64,000 bases of DNA from Marinobacter excellens HL-55 (GTDB lineage: Bacteria; Pseudomonadota; Gammaproteobacteria; Pseudomonadales; Oleiphilaceae): contig LJZQ01000010.1 of NCBI GenBank assembly GCA_001314845.1, forward strand, positions 41,584 through 105,583, written 5' to 3'. Positions 29,536 through 39,420 of this stretch are shown in pieces. Below the pieces are notes generated by a model. The model searched no databases. It was given only the letters and a program-made list of their open reading frames with translations, and was not told the DNA's origin. Numbering within the stretch: the stretch's first letter is position 1; every line of letters begins with the position of its first letter. The position numbers and the translations under genes were made by a program.

Positions 29536-29648
29536 GGGCTTCAGCGGGGTAGGGCTTTCCAAAACCTTGCGGAGCCAAGGATGGCGGAGCAGAGCGTACA
29601 CGGATGTATTTACAGCGTGTTTTGGAAAGCCCTACCCCGCTGAAGCCC
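29536..29648. repeat. hairpin repeat, copy 2
   Basis: Two perfectly complementary 30-base arms (29536-29565 and 29619-29648) enclose a 53-base loop. The loop shares GGATGGC and GAGCGTACACGGATGTATTT followed by ACAGCGT with copy 1, while the arms are unrelated in sequence to those of copy 1. It lies between the stop codons of the convergent Atm1-like gene and recD, where it may act as a terminator. Confidence 0.85.
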
Positions 29649-29652
29649 GAGG

Positions 29653-31950
29653 CTAATACTCCGCTATCCTTGAAGCCAGCCCGGATGCCCGCACCACCTT
29701 TTGCTCCACGCTGTCTTTCAACACCTGTGCATCGCCGGTGATCAGACTGAACCAGTTTTTGGCCCGGGTGATGCCGGTGTAGACCAGTTCTTTGGTCAGC
29801 ACTGGGCTTAGCCGATCCGGCAACACCAGGCAGGTGTGGTTGAACTCGGAACCCTGGGATTTGTGGACGGTCATGGCGTAGACGGTTTCCAGCTGCTGCA
29901 ATCGGCTGGGGGATATCCAGCGGATACCTCCGGTGCTGTCGGCGCTTGGGAAGGCCACGCGCAGGGTGTCTTTCGGTTCTCCGGTTGCAGTGGTGTCCCA
30001 GGGCAAGCTGAAGGTAATGCCGATATCGCCGTTCATCAGGCCCAGATTATAGTCGTTGCCGGTGACCAGTACCGGCCGGCCGGGGTACCAGCCTTCGGCT
30101 TTCGGAATCAGTTTTTCTGCCAACAGATGCCTTGCCATTCGATCATTCAGGCCCTCCACACCCCAGGGCCCTTTGCGTAACGCGCACAGGATCTGGAAGT
30201 CGTTGAAGGCCTCCAGTACCTTAAGCGCCAGTGTGTCCCAGTCTGCCCGGGGGCTGGTCGCGGTCAGGCCGTGATTCTGCATCTGCTCAAGATAGTGCCG
30301 ATAGCCAACAGGCGGTGGCAGTGGCTGGTTATTCACCACCCGCCCTTGCCCGGCGTTGCGGAAGGCTTCAGGTGTGCCGGTTGTAGCGTGGCGGCAGATC
30401 TGCACCAGGGTGTGTTCCAGCTCCGCCCTTGCGGTGTGGCCATTGAGCCAGATGACATCATCGAAATCGGCGTTGCGGATCTGCTGTAACACGGTGTTGT
30501 CGAGTCCGCTGGTGTTGACAGCTTCGGCCAGCTGGCGAATGCCGCTGTCCTGCTGGAACCGGTAGCTCTTGCGCAGCATGGCGACCGCCTGGTCCATGGC
30601 CTGGCCGTTGGGATCGACCAGGCCAGCCGGCACCTGGGATCCGGTGATGGTTCTCAGCCATTGGGCGGTGGCCGGGGTGTAGTGAGCATCGAAAGCCCGC
30701 TGGCACAGCTCACCCAGCACCGCCCCGGCATCTACTGAAGCCAGCTGGTCCTTGTCGCCCAGCAGGATCAATTGGGCGTTGGTGGGCAGGGCGTCGAATA
30801 CCGAGGCCATCAGGTCGACATCGACCATCGAGGCTTCGTCGATCACCAGAATGTCCACCAACAGCGGGTTGTCCTTGTTATGGCGGAACTGGCGGGTATC
30901 CGGCCGGCTGCCCAGCAGGCGGTGCAGAGTGGTGACCTTGGTAGGAATGTCCGCCAGTGTTACGCCACCCGGCAGCTCGGCAAGGGGCAGTCGGTTGACG
31001 GCGCCGCCGATGGATTCGTTCAATCTGGCTGCGGCTTTACCGGTGGGCGCAGCCAGGCGGATGCGGTATTTACGCCCTGCCCGGGCCGGGTCGTCTGCAG
31101 CAACGGCCTGCAAGGCGGCCAGCAGATTGACCACGGTGGTGGTTTTGCCGGTCCCGGGGCCGCCGGTGATCACGGCAAAGCGATTGCGGGCAGCAAGCGC
31201 GCAGGCCAGCTTCTGGTAATCCACCGATTCTGCAGTCGGGAACAAGGTGGCCAACGCTTGTGACAGGGTTTTCGCCTCAGCGCACTCGGGGTCGGCCAGT
31301 GGCGATGGCAAGACCAGGCGCTTCAAGATGCCCTCGGCAATGCGCTGTTCATAGCGCCAGAACCGGCGCAGGTACAGCCGGTTGTCGTTTAAAATGAGGG
31401 GTGTAGTAAGTGAGCCATCACTTACAGCCAGGGATCTGTCAAGAGAGGCTTTGCATTCCTCCAGGCTGGTCCGTGTAAACAAATCAGAGGGCTTCAGCTG
31501 AGTCAATTCGGCAGCTTCGGATTCGCTGAGACTGCTGTGAACGGGCTCCTCCGGCGGCAGCGATAAGGTGTTGCCGGCATCTGTCAGCAGGTTACTTAGA
31601 TCAATACAGACGTGGCCCCGGCCGACCTGATGTGAGGCCAGCGCCGCCAGTAGCAACACTAGGGGTTGCGGGCGCTCGCCCTGCTCTTCCGATAAATCAC
31701 GGATCAAGCGGGCAAAGCCGACATCCAGCGGTCGAATCCACTGGGCCTGTTGCCACTGTTGCAGCAGGGCGTCGGTCTGTTCCAGGCTGGTCAACAAGGC
31801 AGAGTTATCCACAACCCTGGCTGGAGCGTCTGGCACCGATGCGGTCGAGGGCGTCTTTTCTACAGAAACGTCTGGAGCGCCGCCTGGTGTGTCGTCTCCC
31901 AGATCCAGGGTAATCTGGTTGTCAGAATGGCCTTTACGGGAACGGCTCAT
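29653..31950 (-). CDS. recD: exodeoxyribonuclease V alpha subunit RecD
   Basis: A 765-residue superfamily 1B helicase, the fast 5'-3' motor of RecBCD. Walker A is ITGGPGTGKTTT, motif II is LVIDEASMVDVDL, and the C-terminal UvrD-like portion has VYAMTVHKSQGSEF and YTGITRAK. It is somewhat longer than the roughly 600-residue E. coli protein, with extra N-terminal sequence (MSRSRKGHSDNQITLDLGDD...). Its ATG overlaps the recB stop codon (ATGA), so translation is coupled. Confidence 0.95.
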   Translation of the reverse strand: MSRSRKGHSDNQITLDLGDDTPGGAPDVSVEKTPSTASVPDAPARVVDNSALLTSLEQTDALLQQWQQAQWIRPLDVGFARLIRDLSEEQGERPQPLVLLLAALASHQVGRGHVCIDLSNLLTDAGNTLSLPPEEPVHSSLSESEAAELTQLKPSDLFTRTSLEECKASLDRSLAVSDGSLTTPLILNDNRLYLRRFWRYEQRIAEGILKRLVLPSPLADPECAEAKTLSQALATLFPTAESVDYQKLACALAARNRFAVITGGPGTGKTTTVVNLLAALQAVAADDPARAGRKYRIRLAAPTGKAAARLNESIGGAVNRLPLAELPGGVTLADIPTKVTTLHRLLGSRPDTRQFRHNKDNPLLVDILVIDEASMVDVDLMASVFDALPTNAQLILLGDKDQLASVDAGAVLGELCQRAFDAHYTPATAQWLRTITGSQVPAGLVDPNGQAMDQAVAMLRKSYRFQQDSGIRQLAEAVNTSGLDNTVLQQIRNADFDDVIWLNGHTARAELEHTLVQICRHATTGTPEAFRNAGQGRVVNNQPLPPPVGYRHYLEQMQNHGLTATSPRADWDTLALKVLEAFNDFQILCALRKGPWGVEGLNDRMARHLLAEKLIPKAEGWYPGRPVLVTGNDYNLGLMNGDIGITFSLPWDTTATGEPKDTLRVAFPSADSTGGIRWISPSRLQQLETVYAMTVHKSQGSEFNHTCLVLPDRLSPVLTKELVYTGITRAKNWFSLITGDAQVLKDSVEQKVVRASGLASRIAEY

Positions 31951-34900
31951 GCGGTCACCTCCCCTGATACGGGCTCGCCGTCAAACAAGGCATCCAGCTG
32001 TTCGATCAAAGCTTTCGGCGGTTTGTCGGTAAAGGCGCCGCCGTTGGCCGCATTTACGCCCCGCAGGAACAGGTAGACCGCGCCGCCGATGTGCTGATCG
32101 TAGTCGTAACCGGGCAATCGTGCCTTCAGCAGGCGATGTAGGGCCAGCAGGTAGAGCACGTATTGCAGGTCGTAGCGTTTGTCCAGAATGGCATCCCCCA
32201 TGGCCTGATCGGTGTAGGCGCTGTCGTCGTCACCCAGGGTATTGGATTTGTAGTCGAGCACGTAATACTGGCTGTTGTGCTCGAACACCAGATCGATAAA
32301 GCCCTTGATCATCCCGTTGAAGCGGTTTTCCTCTACCTGCGACCGGTCAGCGCCGTTCAGGGTGTGGCGGGTGATCAGCCGGTCGAGGGTGCGAACGTTG
32401 ACGTTGCGGCTTTCAAACCAGAACTCCAGTTCCGGGCGCAGAGTGGCCAGGCCCAACAGGCTGATGCTGTCGGTGCTGGCGCGTTGCAGTTGCAGCGGCC
32501 GTTTGATCAGTGCCAGCAGCCAATGCTCCAGCGGTTCAACCCAGTCTTGCCAGCCCCGCGTGCCGCAGCGGCGTGTGAGCTGCTCCCGCAGCATGGCGGG
32601 GTTATCCACAACCTGTTGAAAGCCTTGTTGGCTGCACCATTCCAGCAGTTCATGCAGGAAGGTACCGGGGCCCGCGCCCTTGGGGAAGTGGTGGTGGTTG
32701 CGGGCGTCTGGTGTCGGTGTGGTGTCTTCGTCCTGATCCTGTGCGCTTTCTTCCAGCAGGTTCTGGGTCTGGGCATCTTCCACCTCGCCGGTGAACGCGA
32801 TGCCAGTGCCGGCCATGCCGGTGTATTCGATCGACGAGTAACTGGCTATCCACCAGTCCTCTTTGGCCGCGCGGCAGGACAGCAACGCCGGCCCCAGAGC
32901 GTCGGGCGTGGGTGCCGTGTATTGGCTGGCGTTGGATTCGGGCAGCGGGCCTACGGTGATTTCCGGTCGGCCTTCGGCCATGCGCGCCAGGCAGTCGGTG
33001 ATCCGGCTGTCTGCGTTGCCGGCGATCAGGTAACCCAGGCCGCTTTGCTGCCAGTTATCCAGCGCCGCCGCGCCGACCCAAGTGGCAAATCGGGCCCGGG
33101 TCAGGGCCACGTAGAGTTTGCGGATGTCTTCGCCGAGGCGTTCCTGGTCGGCATGGGCTACGTCTTCGGGGGTCGGATCGAACACCGTGATCAGTTTGCC
33201 CTGGGGATCGTGGTAGCGCACAAAGGCCTGTTTTTCGCTTTCGGAGCGGAACGCCGTGCCAAAAGGTAAAAACACCAGCGGGTATTCCAGGCCCTTGGAC
33301 TTGTGCACGGTGATGACTTTCACCAGCCCGGCGTCGCTTTCCAGGCGCAGGGTGCGGTGTTCGTCTTCTTCGTCCGCCGCCCGCAGAATCTGGGTGAAGT
33401 GATGAACTAACGCGTGTTCGCCGTCCAGTTGCAGGCTGTCCTGTTGCAGTAGTTCGGCGATGTGCAGTATGTCGGTCAGGCGGCGTTCGCCATCGGCCCG
33501 CTGCAGCAACCGCCCGGGCACTTCGAAGTCCATCAGGAAACTGCGCAGCATGGGCAGCACCCCCTGGTTCTGCCACTGCTTCTGGTAGTTTTGAAAACGT
33601 TCGATTTCCCGTTCCAGCACCAGCTCATCGGTCAGCAACAGGTCCATCGCTTGCCAGGACTGACCCAGTGTGGGCGTGGCCAGAGCGGCGCGGGTGTAGG
33701 CCAGTTGTCGGGGCTCGGCAAAGGCTCGCAGCCAGCACAGTACTTCTTTGGCTTCCTGAGAGGTCAGTACCGAGTCCCGGTCTGACAGGTACACGCTCTT
33801 GATGCGTCGTTGGCTCAGGGCATCCCGCACGGCGGCCGCTTCTTTGCGGTTATTGACCAGCACGGCGATGTCTTTCGGGGCGACCGGTTCCAGATCCGCT
33901 GGGTTGTCTGGCAGGGCAAAACCCGCCTGCCCGGCCTGGCCCAGGGTCAGCAGCCGGGCAATCTCGCTGGCGCAGGTTTCCGCCACATCGGCGGTGGCGG
34001 TGCCTTTGGCCAGGCCTTTCGGATTGAAGTCTTTGCCCTCCTCGGTCGATTCGTGGGTCCAGAACATCAAGCTGGGTTGCCGCTCGCCGTTCACCGACCA
34101 CAGGCGTTTGGTGCCGTTGGCGTCCACGCCCTGAAACGGCAGCGGTGAGGTGTCGCCCTTGCCAAACAGGAAGGCACCCAGGGTGCTGTGCTGGTCGCTG
34201 TAGTCAAACACCCGGTTGACCGCATCCACCATGGACCTGGCGGAACGGAAATTCTTGCCCAGGGTGTAGGTGCGTTCCTTGACGCCCTGGCGGGCCTGCA
34301 GGTAGGTGTAAATGTCCGCGCCACGGAAGCCGTAGATGGCCTGTTTCGGGTCGCCGATCATCAGCAGGCAGGTGCTGGGGTCGCCCTCCGCCACGTTATA
34401 GATCCGGTCGAAAATACGGTATTGCACCGGGTCGGTATCCTGGAACTCGTCGATCAGTGCCACCGGGAACTGACGGCGGATGGTAGCCGCCAGTTGTTCG
34501 CCCCGGGGACCGTGCAGAGCGTCGTTCAGGCGGGTGAGCAGGTCGTCAAAACCCATCTCCGAACGTTGCTGTTTTTCCGTTTCCAGGCGTGTGGCAATCC
34601 AGTGGCTGGCATGGCGCAGAATGTCGGATTTGGCGCTGGGCTGGTTCTGGCCGAACGCCATCAGCGCTTCGATAGCGTCAAAAGCCGGATGGTCGGGAGC
34701 CGGATCATCCCCTTTGAGAATGTTGTCCAGGCCTTCCGGGGTCTGGTTCTTGAACCCGGCAGCGCTGTCGAGTTTTTCGGGCAACAAATCATCTGAGTCG
34801 GCCCAGGCGATCAGCGAGTCCCAGACCTTGAGCATGGCATTCTTGCTGCCACCGTGCAGCCGTTTGCTTTTATTCAGTTCGTTCAGCAGGTCCGTTACCT

Positions 34901-35675
34901 CGTCCCGCCACTGGGCCCAGGGCTGGGCCTTGAGTGCCTGTGATTGTGCCAGTCGCTCGCTGACCACCCGGTTGATGGCCTGGTGTACGTTCTCCGGTGG
35001 CGTACCCAGGGCCTCGGGATCATCAATCAGGTTGCGCACGGCCTTGCGCAGGTCGGTGGGGGTTTTCCAGTGGCTCAGGGCTTCGTCCATCAGCGCCGGT
35101 GGCAGTGGGTACACGAAGGTACGCCAGTAATCCCTTGCTACGTCATCCAGCAGCTCGCTCTGGTCGGTTTCCAGGGTCAGCTTGAACAGGCTGCCGCTGT
35201 CGAAGGCGTGTTCGCTCAACATGCGATTGCAGAAACCGTGGATGGTCGATACCGCCGCCTCGTCCATCCATTCGGCGGCCAGTAGCAGCTTTTTACGGCA
35301 CTCGGGCCAGGTTGACCGATCCGGGTAGCTGTCATTTCGGAGCTGATAGATCAGTGCGGTTTCCGCCGGCGGCTCGGGCTCGTCCGGTGCTTCCGAGAAC
35401 ACCTCCGCCGCTTGCGTCAGCCGGGTGCGAATGCGATCCCGCAGCTCCTTGGTGGCGGCCTCGGTGAAGGTGACCACCAACAGGTTGGGCGGCAGCAGGT
35501 CTTTCGGCAGCGGGCTGTCGGCGGGCTGGCCGTGGCCTAGCACCAGGCGCACATACAGAATGGCGATGGTGAAGGTTTTGCCGGTGCCGGCGCTGGCCTC
35601 AATCAGGGCACTGCCGTTCAGAGGCAGTGCCAGAGGGTCCAGGTGAGGGTTGAAGTTGCTCATTGGATCACTCAT
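31947..35675 (-). CDS. recB: exodeoxyribonuclease V beta subunit RecB
   Basis: A 1242-residue helicase-nuclease. Walker A is IEASAGTGKTFTIAILYVRL near the start, motif II is VALIDEFQDTDPVQ, and motif VI-like KLYVALTRAR follows. The C-terminal RecB nuclease domain shows GFIDLVFEHNSQYYVLDYKS, with the catalytic Asp and DxK motif. I start at 35675: the ATG overlaps the recC stop codon as ATGA and has GGAGGG at correct spacing; a second in-frame ATG is 12 bases downstream. The subunit drives 3'-5' unwinding and supplies the single nuclease centre that is regulated at Chi. Confidence 0.95.
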   Translation of the reverse strand: MSDPMSNFNPHLDPLALPLNGSALIEASAGTGKTFTIAILYVRLVLGHGQPADSPLPKDLLPPNLLVVTFTEAATKELRDRIRTRLTQAAEVFSEAPDEPEPPAETALIYQLRNDSYPDRSTWPECRKKLLLAAEWMDEAAVSTIHGFCNRMLSEHAFDSGSLFKLTLETDQSELLDDVARDYWRTFVYPLPPALMDEALSHWKTPTDLRKAVRNLIDDPEALGTPPENVHQAINRVVSERLAQSQALKAQPWAQWRDEVTDLLNELNKSKRLHGGSKNAMLKVWDSLIAWADSDDLLPEKLDSAAGFKNQTPEGLDNILKGDDPAPDHPAFDAIEALMAFGQNQPSAKSDILRHASHWIATRLETEKQQRSEMGFDDLLTRLNDALHGPRGEQLAATIRRQFPVALIDEFQDTDPVQYRIFDRIYNVAEGDPSTCLLMIGDPKQAIYGFRGADIYTYLQARQGVKERTYTLGKNFRSARSMVDAVNRVFDYSDQHSTLGAFLFGKGDTSPLPFQGVDANGTKRLWSVNGERQPSLMFWTHESTEEGKDFNPKGLAKGTATADVAETCASEIARLLTLGQAGQAGFALPDNPADLEPVAPKDIAVLVNNRKEAAAVRDALSQRRIKSVYLSDRDSVLTSQEAKEVLCWLRAFAEPRQLAYTRAALATPTLGQSWQAMDLLLTDELVLEREIERFQNYQKQWQNQGVLPMLRSFLMDFEVPGRLLQRADGERRLTDILHIAELLQQDSLQLDGEHALVHHFTQILRAADEEDEHRTLRLESDAGLVKVITVHKSKGLEYPLVFLPFGTAFRSESEKQAFVRYHDPQGKLITVFDPTPEDVAHADQERLGEDIRKLYVALTRARFATWVGAAALDNWQQSGLGYLIAGNADSRITDCLARMAEGRPEITVGPLPESNASQYTAPTPDALGPALLSCRAAKEDWWIASYSSIEYTGMAGTGIAFTGEVEDAQTQNLLEESAQDQDEDTTPTPDARNHHHFPKGAGPGTFLHELLEWCSQQGFQQVVDNPAMLREQLTRRCGTRGWQDWVEPLEHWLLALIKRPLQLQRASTDSISLLGLATLRPELEFWFESRNVNVRTLDRLITRHTLNGADRSQVEENRFNGMIKGFIDLVFEHNSQYYVLDYKSNTLGDDDSAYTDQAMGDAILDKRYDLQYVLYLLALHRLLKARLPGYDYDQHIGGAVYLFLRGVNAANGGAFTDKPPKALIEQLDALFDGEPVSGEVTA

Positions 35676-38600
35676 TCCAACCCTCCGATCTGTTCGGCCG
35701 CGGATTTGCCCTGCTCGGCTTCCCACAATGGTACATAGAGCTGGTGCAGTAAGGCTTCGAACTCGCCGCTGGCCAGCAGCAACTCGGCGTTTTCATAGGC
35801 ACCTCGCAGATAGCCGGTGTCTCGCTCCAGGGCGATGTTGTAGCTTTGCTCGGCATCGCTGATGGCCCGCTCGTGGTCACCGCGGAAGTTCTTGCTCTGG
35901 TAAAAGCTGTAAATCCAGGCAAAACCGGCCTCGCAGTGGATGGGCAGGGCCCGGGTGGTGGCATCCATCCAGCGGCTGAGAATGGCGTCGAAATGACTCT
36001 GGGCCTGCTCTGGAGCCATCGGGGCAAAGCGGAACTTGCGGCCTTCTTCCTTGCCCAGAATCAGCGTTTCAAAGGGCTGACCGGACAGCTGACCGGCCAG
36101 GTGAATCACCCAGTCCCGCATCAGATTGGCGTAACGCACTTTTTTGCTATAACCGGCGCCGGTCAGCAGGCCGGAGCTGGCCACTACCAGACGGCATAAC
36201 TGGCCTGCTGGGTTGCTGCGCAAGCCGTCGATCAGATCCACCACCTCCACGGTGCCGAGGGCGCTCTCAAACCGGATATCAAAAGGCAAAGGCTCGGCTA
36301 CCGCTTCTGGCCATTCAGCCAGGGCACTACGGTAGCGCTCGAACAGATCCGGCAAGCGCCCGGACAGCTCTGAACGCAGCCGGTGTTCGGTCACGCCCAT
36401 GCCCAGATCGCCCCGGCGGGCCATGCGGTCGAGGGTGGTTTCCAGGCGCTCATGCAATTCCTCCTCAGAGCCCGCTTTCAGCAGGCTTTGCTGAATCAGT
36501 TCGTTATCCAGGCGCCAGCGGTCCAGGCCGTTCAGGTCGAAGTTTTCGTTGTCGGTGTCTTCGTCTTCTACATCCTCAAAGCGCACCTGCAGCCGGCGCT
36601 GGTAAAAGGTGTCGATGGGCTTTTTCAGAAAGCCGGCCAGATCGTTCAGGGTGATGGGTTCTTCCGGGGTCTGGTACGGCAAGGCTTCTTGCGCGCGCGC
36701 CGTCGCCTCAAGGCCATGGGCGCTGCGCCATTCCCGCTCATAGGTGAACAGCTGGCGGGCCTGCAGTACCTCCGTGAGAGGCTTCGGAGTGGCGTCTTCG
36801 CCCTCGCCCAGGCCATTGGCTTTCGGGAAGTAATCCCGGCTGAACGGTTGCAGCGGGTGCTCGGTGGTCAGTGCTTCGATAACCCCGGTGCCTGCTTCGC
36901 CCGCGACGGTCCACAGGCTGTCCAGATGATCCTGCAGCTGGCCCACCAGCACCGACGGCGGCCGTTCGGAATCGTCTTTGATGCTGCGGCCGACCCAACT
37001 GATGTAGAGCTGCTCCCGAGCCGACAGCAGGGCTTCCAGGAACAGATAGCGGTCGTCTTCCCGGCGTGAGCGGTCCCCGGGCCGGTAATCCTGGGCCATC
37101 AGGTCGAAATCCACCGGCGGTCGGGAGCGGGGGTAATCGCCGTCGTTCATACCCAGCAGGCACACCTTGCGGAAGGGAATGGCCCGCATCGGCATCAGGG
37201 TAGCAAAGTTGACTTTACCGGCCAGAAAACGCTGGTTCAGACCGCCCTCGTCCAGTCCTTGTAAGAGCACGTCTTTGACGATGTTCAGGGGCAGCGTTTG
37301 CGCCTCAAGGCCGGCGGCCAGGGCATCGTCCAGCCATTGTTCCAGCTGGCGGCGGAACCGGTTGAGCAGCAGCAGGTCGCTGCCCTCCACTTTCTCGAAA
37401 AATTGCCCGAGCATGCCTGAGAACAGGCTGTCCCAGTCGCCGGGTGTGCGGCTGCGTTGCAGCGCCTGCCATAACACTTCCAGCTGGTTCACAAACTCGC
37501 TCAGTCGCCCGGCCAGACTGGCCTGCAGACCGCCGATTTCGCCGTAGGGTTCTACTCCCGCCCAGGGTTCGTCCTCGCCCATGCCGTAACCCAACAGCAT
37601 GGATCGCAAACCGGACTGCCAGGTGTTGCGTTCCAGCTCTGCGGGTAGCTCCAGGCTCTCCCGATGCTGGCCGTGCAGGCCCCAGCGGATGTTGGCGCCT
37701 TCAACCCAGCGCCGGGCCAGGGGAATTTCGTCTTCAGTGATGGCAAAGCGGTCGCGAATGCCGGGCACTTCCAGCAGGCTGATGATCTCGCTCACCCCAA
37801 AGCGGCTGCGGGGCAGCGACATTAGGGTTTCCAGAGCGATCAGCACCGGTTCGTGGTGGCGCTGGCCCTGGTCGGAGATGGTAAACGGAATGTGGCGCTT
37901 GCGGCCCGGCTGATAACGGCCGAACACCGCCTGAATATGGGCGGCGTACACGTTGATGTCGGGCACCATGACGATGACATCCCGGGGCCGAAGGGAGGGA
38001 TCGGCATTGAACGCGGCGAGCAGCTGGTCGTGCAGGATTTCCACTTCCCGCTGGGGGCCGTGAGCATTATGGAACACCACGGAATGATCCTGGGTCAGGT
38101 CCAGCTGGCGCTGCTGGTCGCGGATTTCCTGAAGCGGCGTCAGGTTGTGAATGTCATTTTGCAGCTGGTGCAGCAGGCAAGGTGCTTCACCAGCACCGTG
38201 TTCCGAGAAAATATCGATCTTCTGGCCGGGGGTCTGGAAGCTGCTGCGGTAGTCGTCCGGGTTGTCGAACTCGTCCAGCAGGCGGATGTAGTCCCGGCCC
38301 TGTTTACCCCAGGCGGCCAGCAACGGGTTGGCGTGCTGGTGCAGCTGGTCCGGATCGTCAATCTGTGACAGTACCGGATGGGCCGTACCCCGTTTGCGTT
38401 CGGCTTTTAACAGCTCTCGGTCGCTGATGATATCGGCCCAGTAAAACTGGCAGGGGTTGTGAACGCATAGCACCACCTGGCTGAAGCGACTCAAAACCGA
38501 CAGCGCTTCTAGCGCCTGGCGGGGCAGCGACGACACCCCGAACACTACAATGCGTTTGGGCAACCGGCCGGGATTGGCCGGCGTGCTGATGCGTTGGCCC

Positions 38601-39265
38601 TGTTCCATAAAGCGGGTATGGATCTGTGACCGGCTGGTGTGGGCCTCGCTGCCTACGTCTTGCACCAGTTTGCGCCAGAGTAACGGCTGCCAGCGGGTTT
38701 CCGGGTCCAGGGCTCTTTCCTCGCCCCGGGCGGTGATGACCATGTCTTTGCCCTGCTCCCAGGCCGCCAGCCAGTCGGCCCGGAACACCTGGTACTGATC
38801 GAACAGGTCTGCCACTTTTTCGGCCAGCTGGAAGTTGCGCAGATCGGTGTCGCTGCCATCCAGAAACCGCGCCAGTGGCGTGAAGGCCTCATCCTGCCCG
38901 ACCAGTTCCGGCAGCAACCGGTACAGCCGCCACACCAGCCGGCGCTTGTCGAACGGCGACTGCTCCGGCACCTCACCATCCGGCAGCACTGCCCGGTAGG
39001 CTTGCCAGATAAATCGCGCCGGAAACAGGAAATCCATGCCCGCGGCGATGCCCAGCCCGCCCTCAGCACCGTCGTCCGTCCGCTTCTCTGCCAACGCCAG
39101 CTTCAGCCACTGGGCAATGCCGTTACTCTGCACCAGAAAGGTTTCGCTCTGCAGTGGCGGCATCGGATTCTGGCGGCAGATGTACACCACCGCCCGGCGC
39201 AGGTCTTCCAGATGATTGGCGTGGATGGCGTGAAAGCCGGGTTCGATGGTGGATGAGGCCGCCAT
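35672..39265 (-). CDS. recC: exodeoxyribonuclease V gamma subunit RecC
   Basis: A 1197-residue subunit with a helicase-like fold but degenerate motifs, which recognises Chi and splits the DNA strands. Family features include FLVQSNGIAQWLKL, RIVVFGVSSLPRQALEAL, VIVMVPDINVYAAHIQAVF, and FRKVCLLGMNDGDYPRS. It is the first gene of recC-recB-recD and lacks the ptrA gene that separates recC and recB in E. coli. All three genes are linked by ATGA overlaps, implying a 1:1:1 translational operon. No Chi sequence is assigned for this organism. Confidence 0.95.
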   Translation of the reverse strand: MAASSTIEPGFHAIHANHLEDLRRAVVYICRQNPMPPLQSETFLVQSNGIAQWLKLALAEKRTDDGAEGGLGIAAGMDFLFPARFIWQAYRAVLPDGEVPEQSPFDKRRLVWRLYRLLPELVGQDEAFTPLARFLDGSDTDLRNFQLAEKVADLFDQYQVFRADWLAAWEQGKDMVITARGEERALDPETRWQPLLWRKLVQDVGSEAHTSRSQIHTRFMEQGQRISTPANPGRLPKRIVVFGVSSLPRQALEALSVLSRFSQVVLCVHNPCQFYWADIISDRELLKAERKRGTAHPVLSQIDDPDQLHQHANPLLAAWGKQGRDYIRLLDEFDNPDDYRSSFQTPGQKIDIFSEHGAGEAPCLLHQLQNDIHNLTPLQEIRDQQRQLDLTQDHSVVFHNAHGPQREVEILHDQLLAAFNADPSLRPRDVIVMVPDINVYAAHIQAVFGRYQPGRKRHIPFTISDQGQRHHEPVLIALETLMSLPRSRFGVSEIISLLEVPGIRDRFAITEDEIPLARRWVEGANIRWGLHGQHRESLELPAELERNTWQSGLRSMLLGYGMGEDEPWAGVEPYGEIGGLQASLAGRLSEFVNQLEVLWQALQRSRTPGDWDSLFSGMLGQFFEKVEGSDLLLLNRFRRQLEQWLDDALAAGLEAQTLPLNIVKDVLLQGLDEGGLNQRFLAGKVNFATLMPMRAIPFRKVCLLGMNDGDYPRSRPPVDFDLMAQDYRPGDRSRREDDRYLFLEALLSAREQLYISWVGRSIKDDSERPPSVLVGQLQDHLDSLWTVAGEAGTGVIEALTTEHPLQPFSRDYFPKANGLGEGEDATPKPLTEVLQARQLFTYEREWRSAHGLEATARAQEALPYQTPEEPITLNDLAGFLKKPIDTFYQRRLQVRFEDVEDEDTDNENFDLNGLDRWRLDNELIQQSLLKAGSEEELHERLETTLDRMARRGDLGMGVTEHRLRSELSGRLPDLFERYRSALAEWPEAVAEPLPFDIRFESALGTVEVVDLIDGLRSNPAGQLCRLVVASSGLLTGAGYSKKVRYANLMRDWVIHLAGQLSGQPFETLILGKEEGRKFRFAPMAPEQAQSHFDAILSRWMDATTRALPIHCEAGFAWIYSFYQSKNFRGDHERAISDAEQSYNIALERDTGYLRGAYENAELLLASGEFEALLHQLYVPLWEAEQGKSAAEQIGGLE

Positions 39266-39420
39266 GGGATTCCTTGTCTGGTGTTCGAGTCAATCCTGAT
39301 GGTACAGGTTACCGTATGTGACATCAGAAGCGGACCGTCTGTAATGACAGATCGCAGGCAATTGTAGTCAACCGGAGCGACAAACCGCGTCGTAACGCAG
39401 TGCTCAACGGGAGTCATAAG

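Noticed and set aside
29653..39265. Many 60-200 codon frames opposite recBCD
   Set aside because: All are antisense shadows of long GC-biased genes, without ribosome sites or domains.
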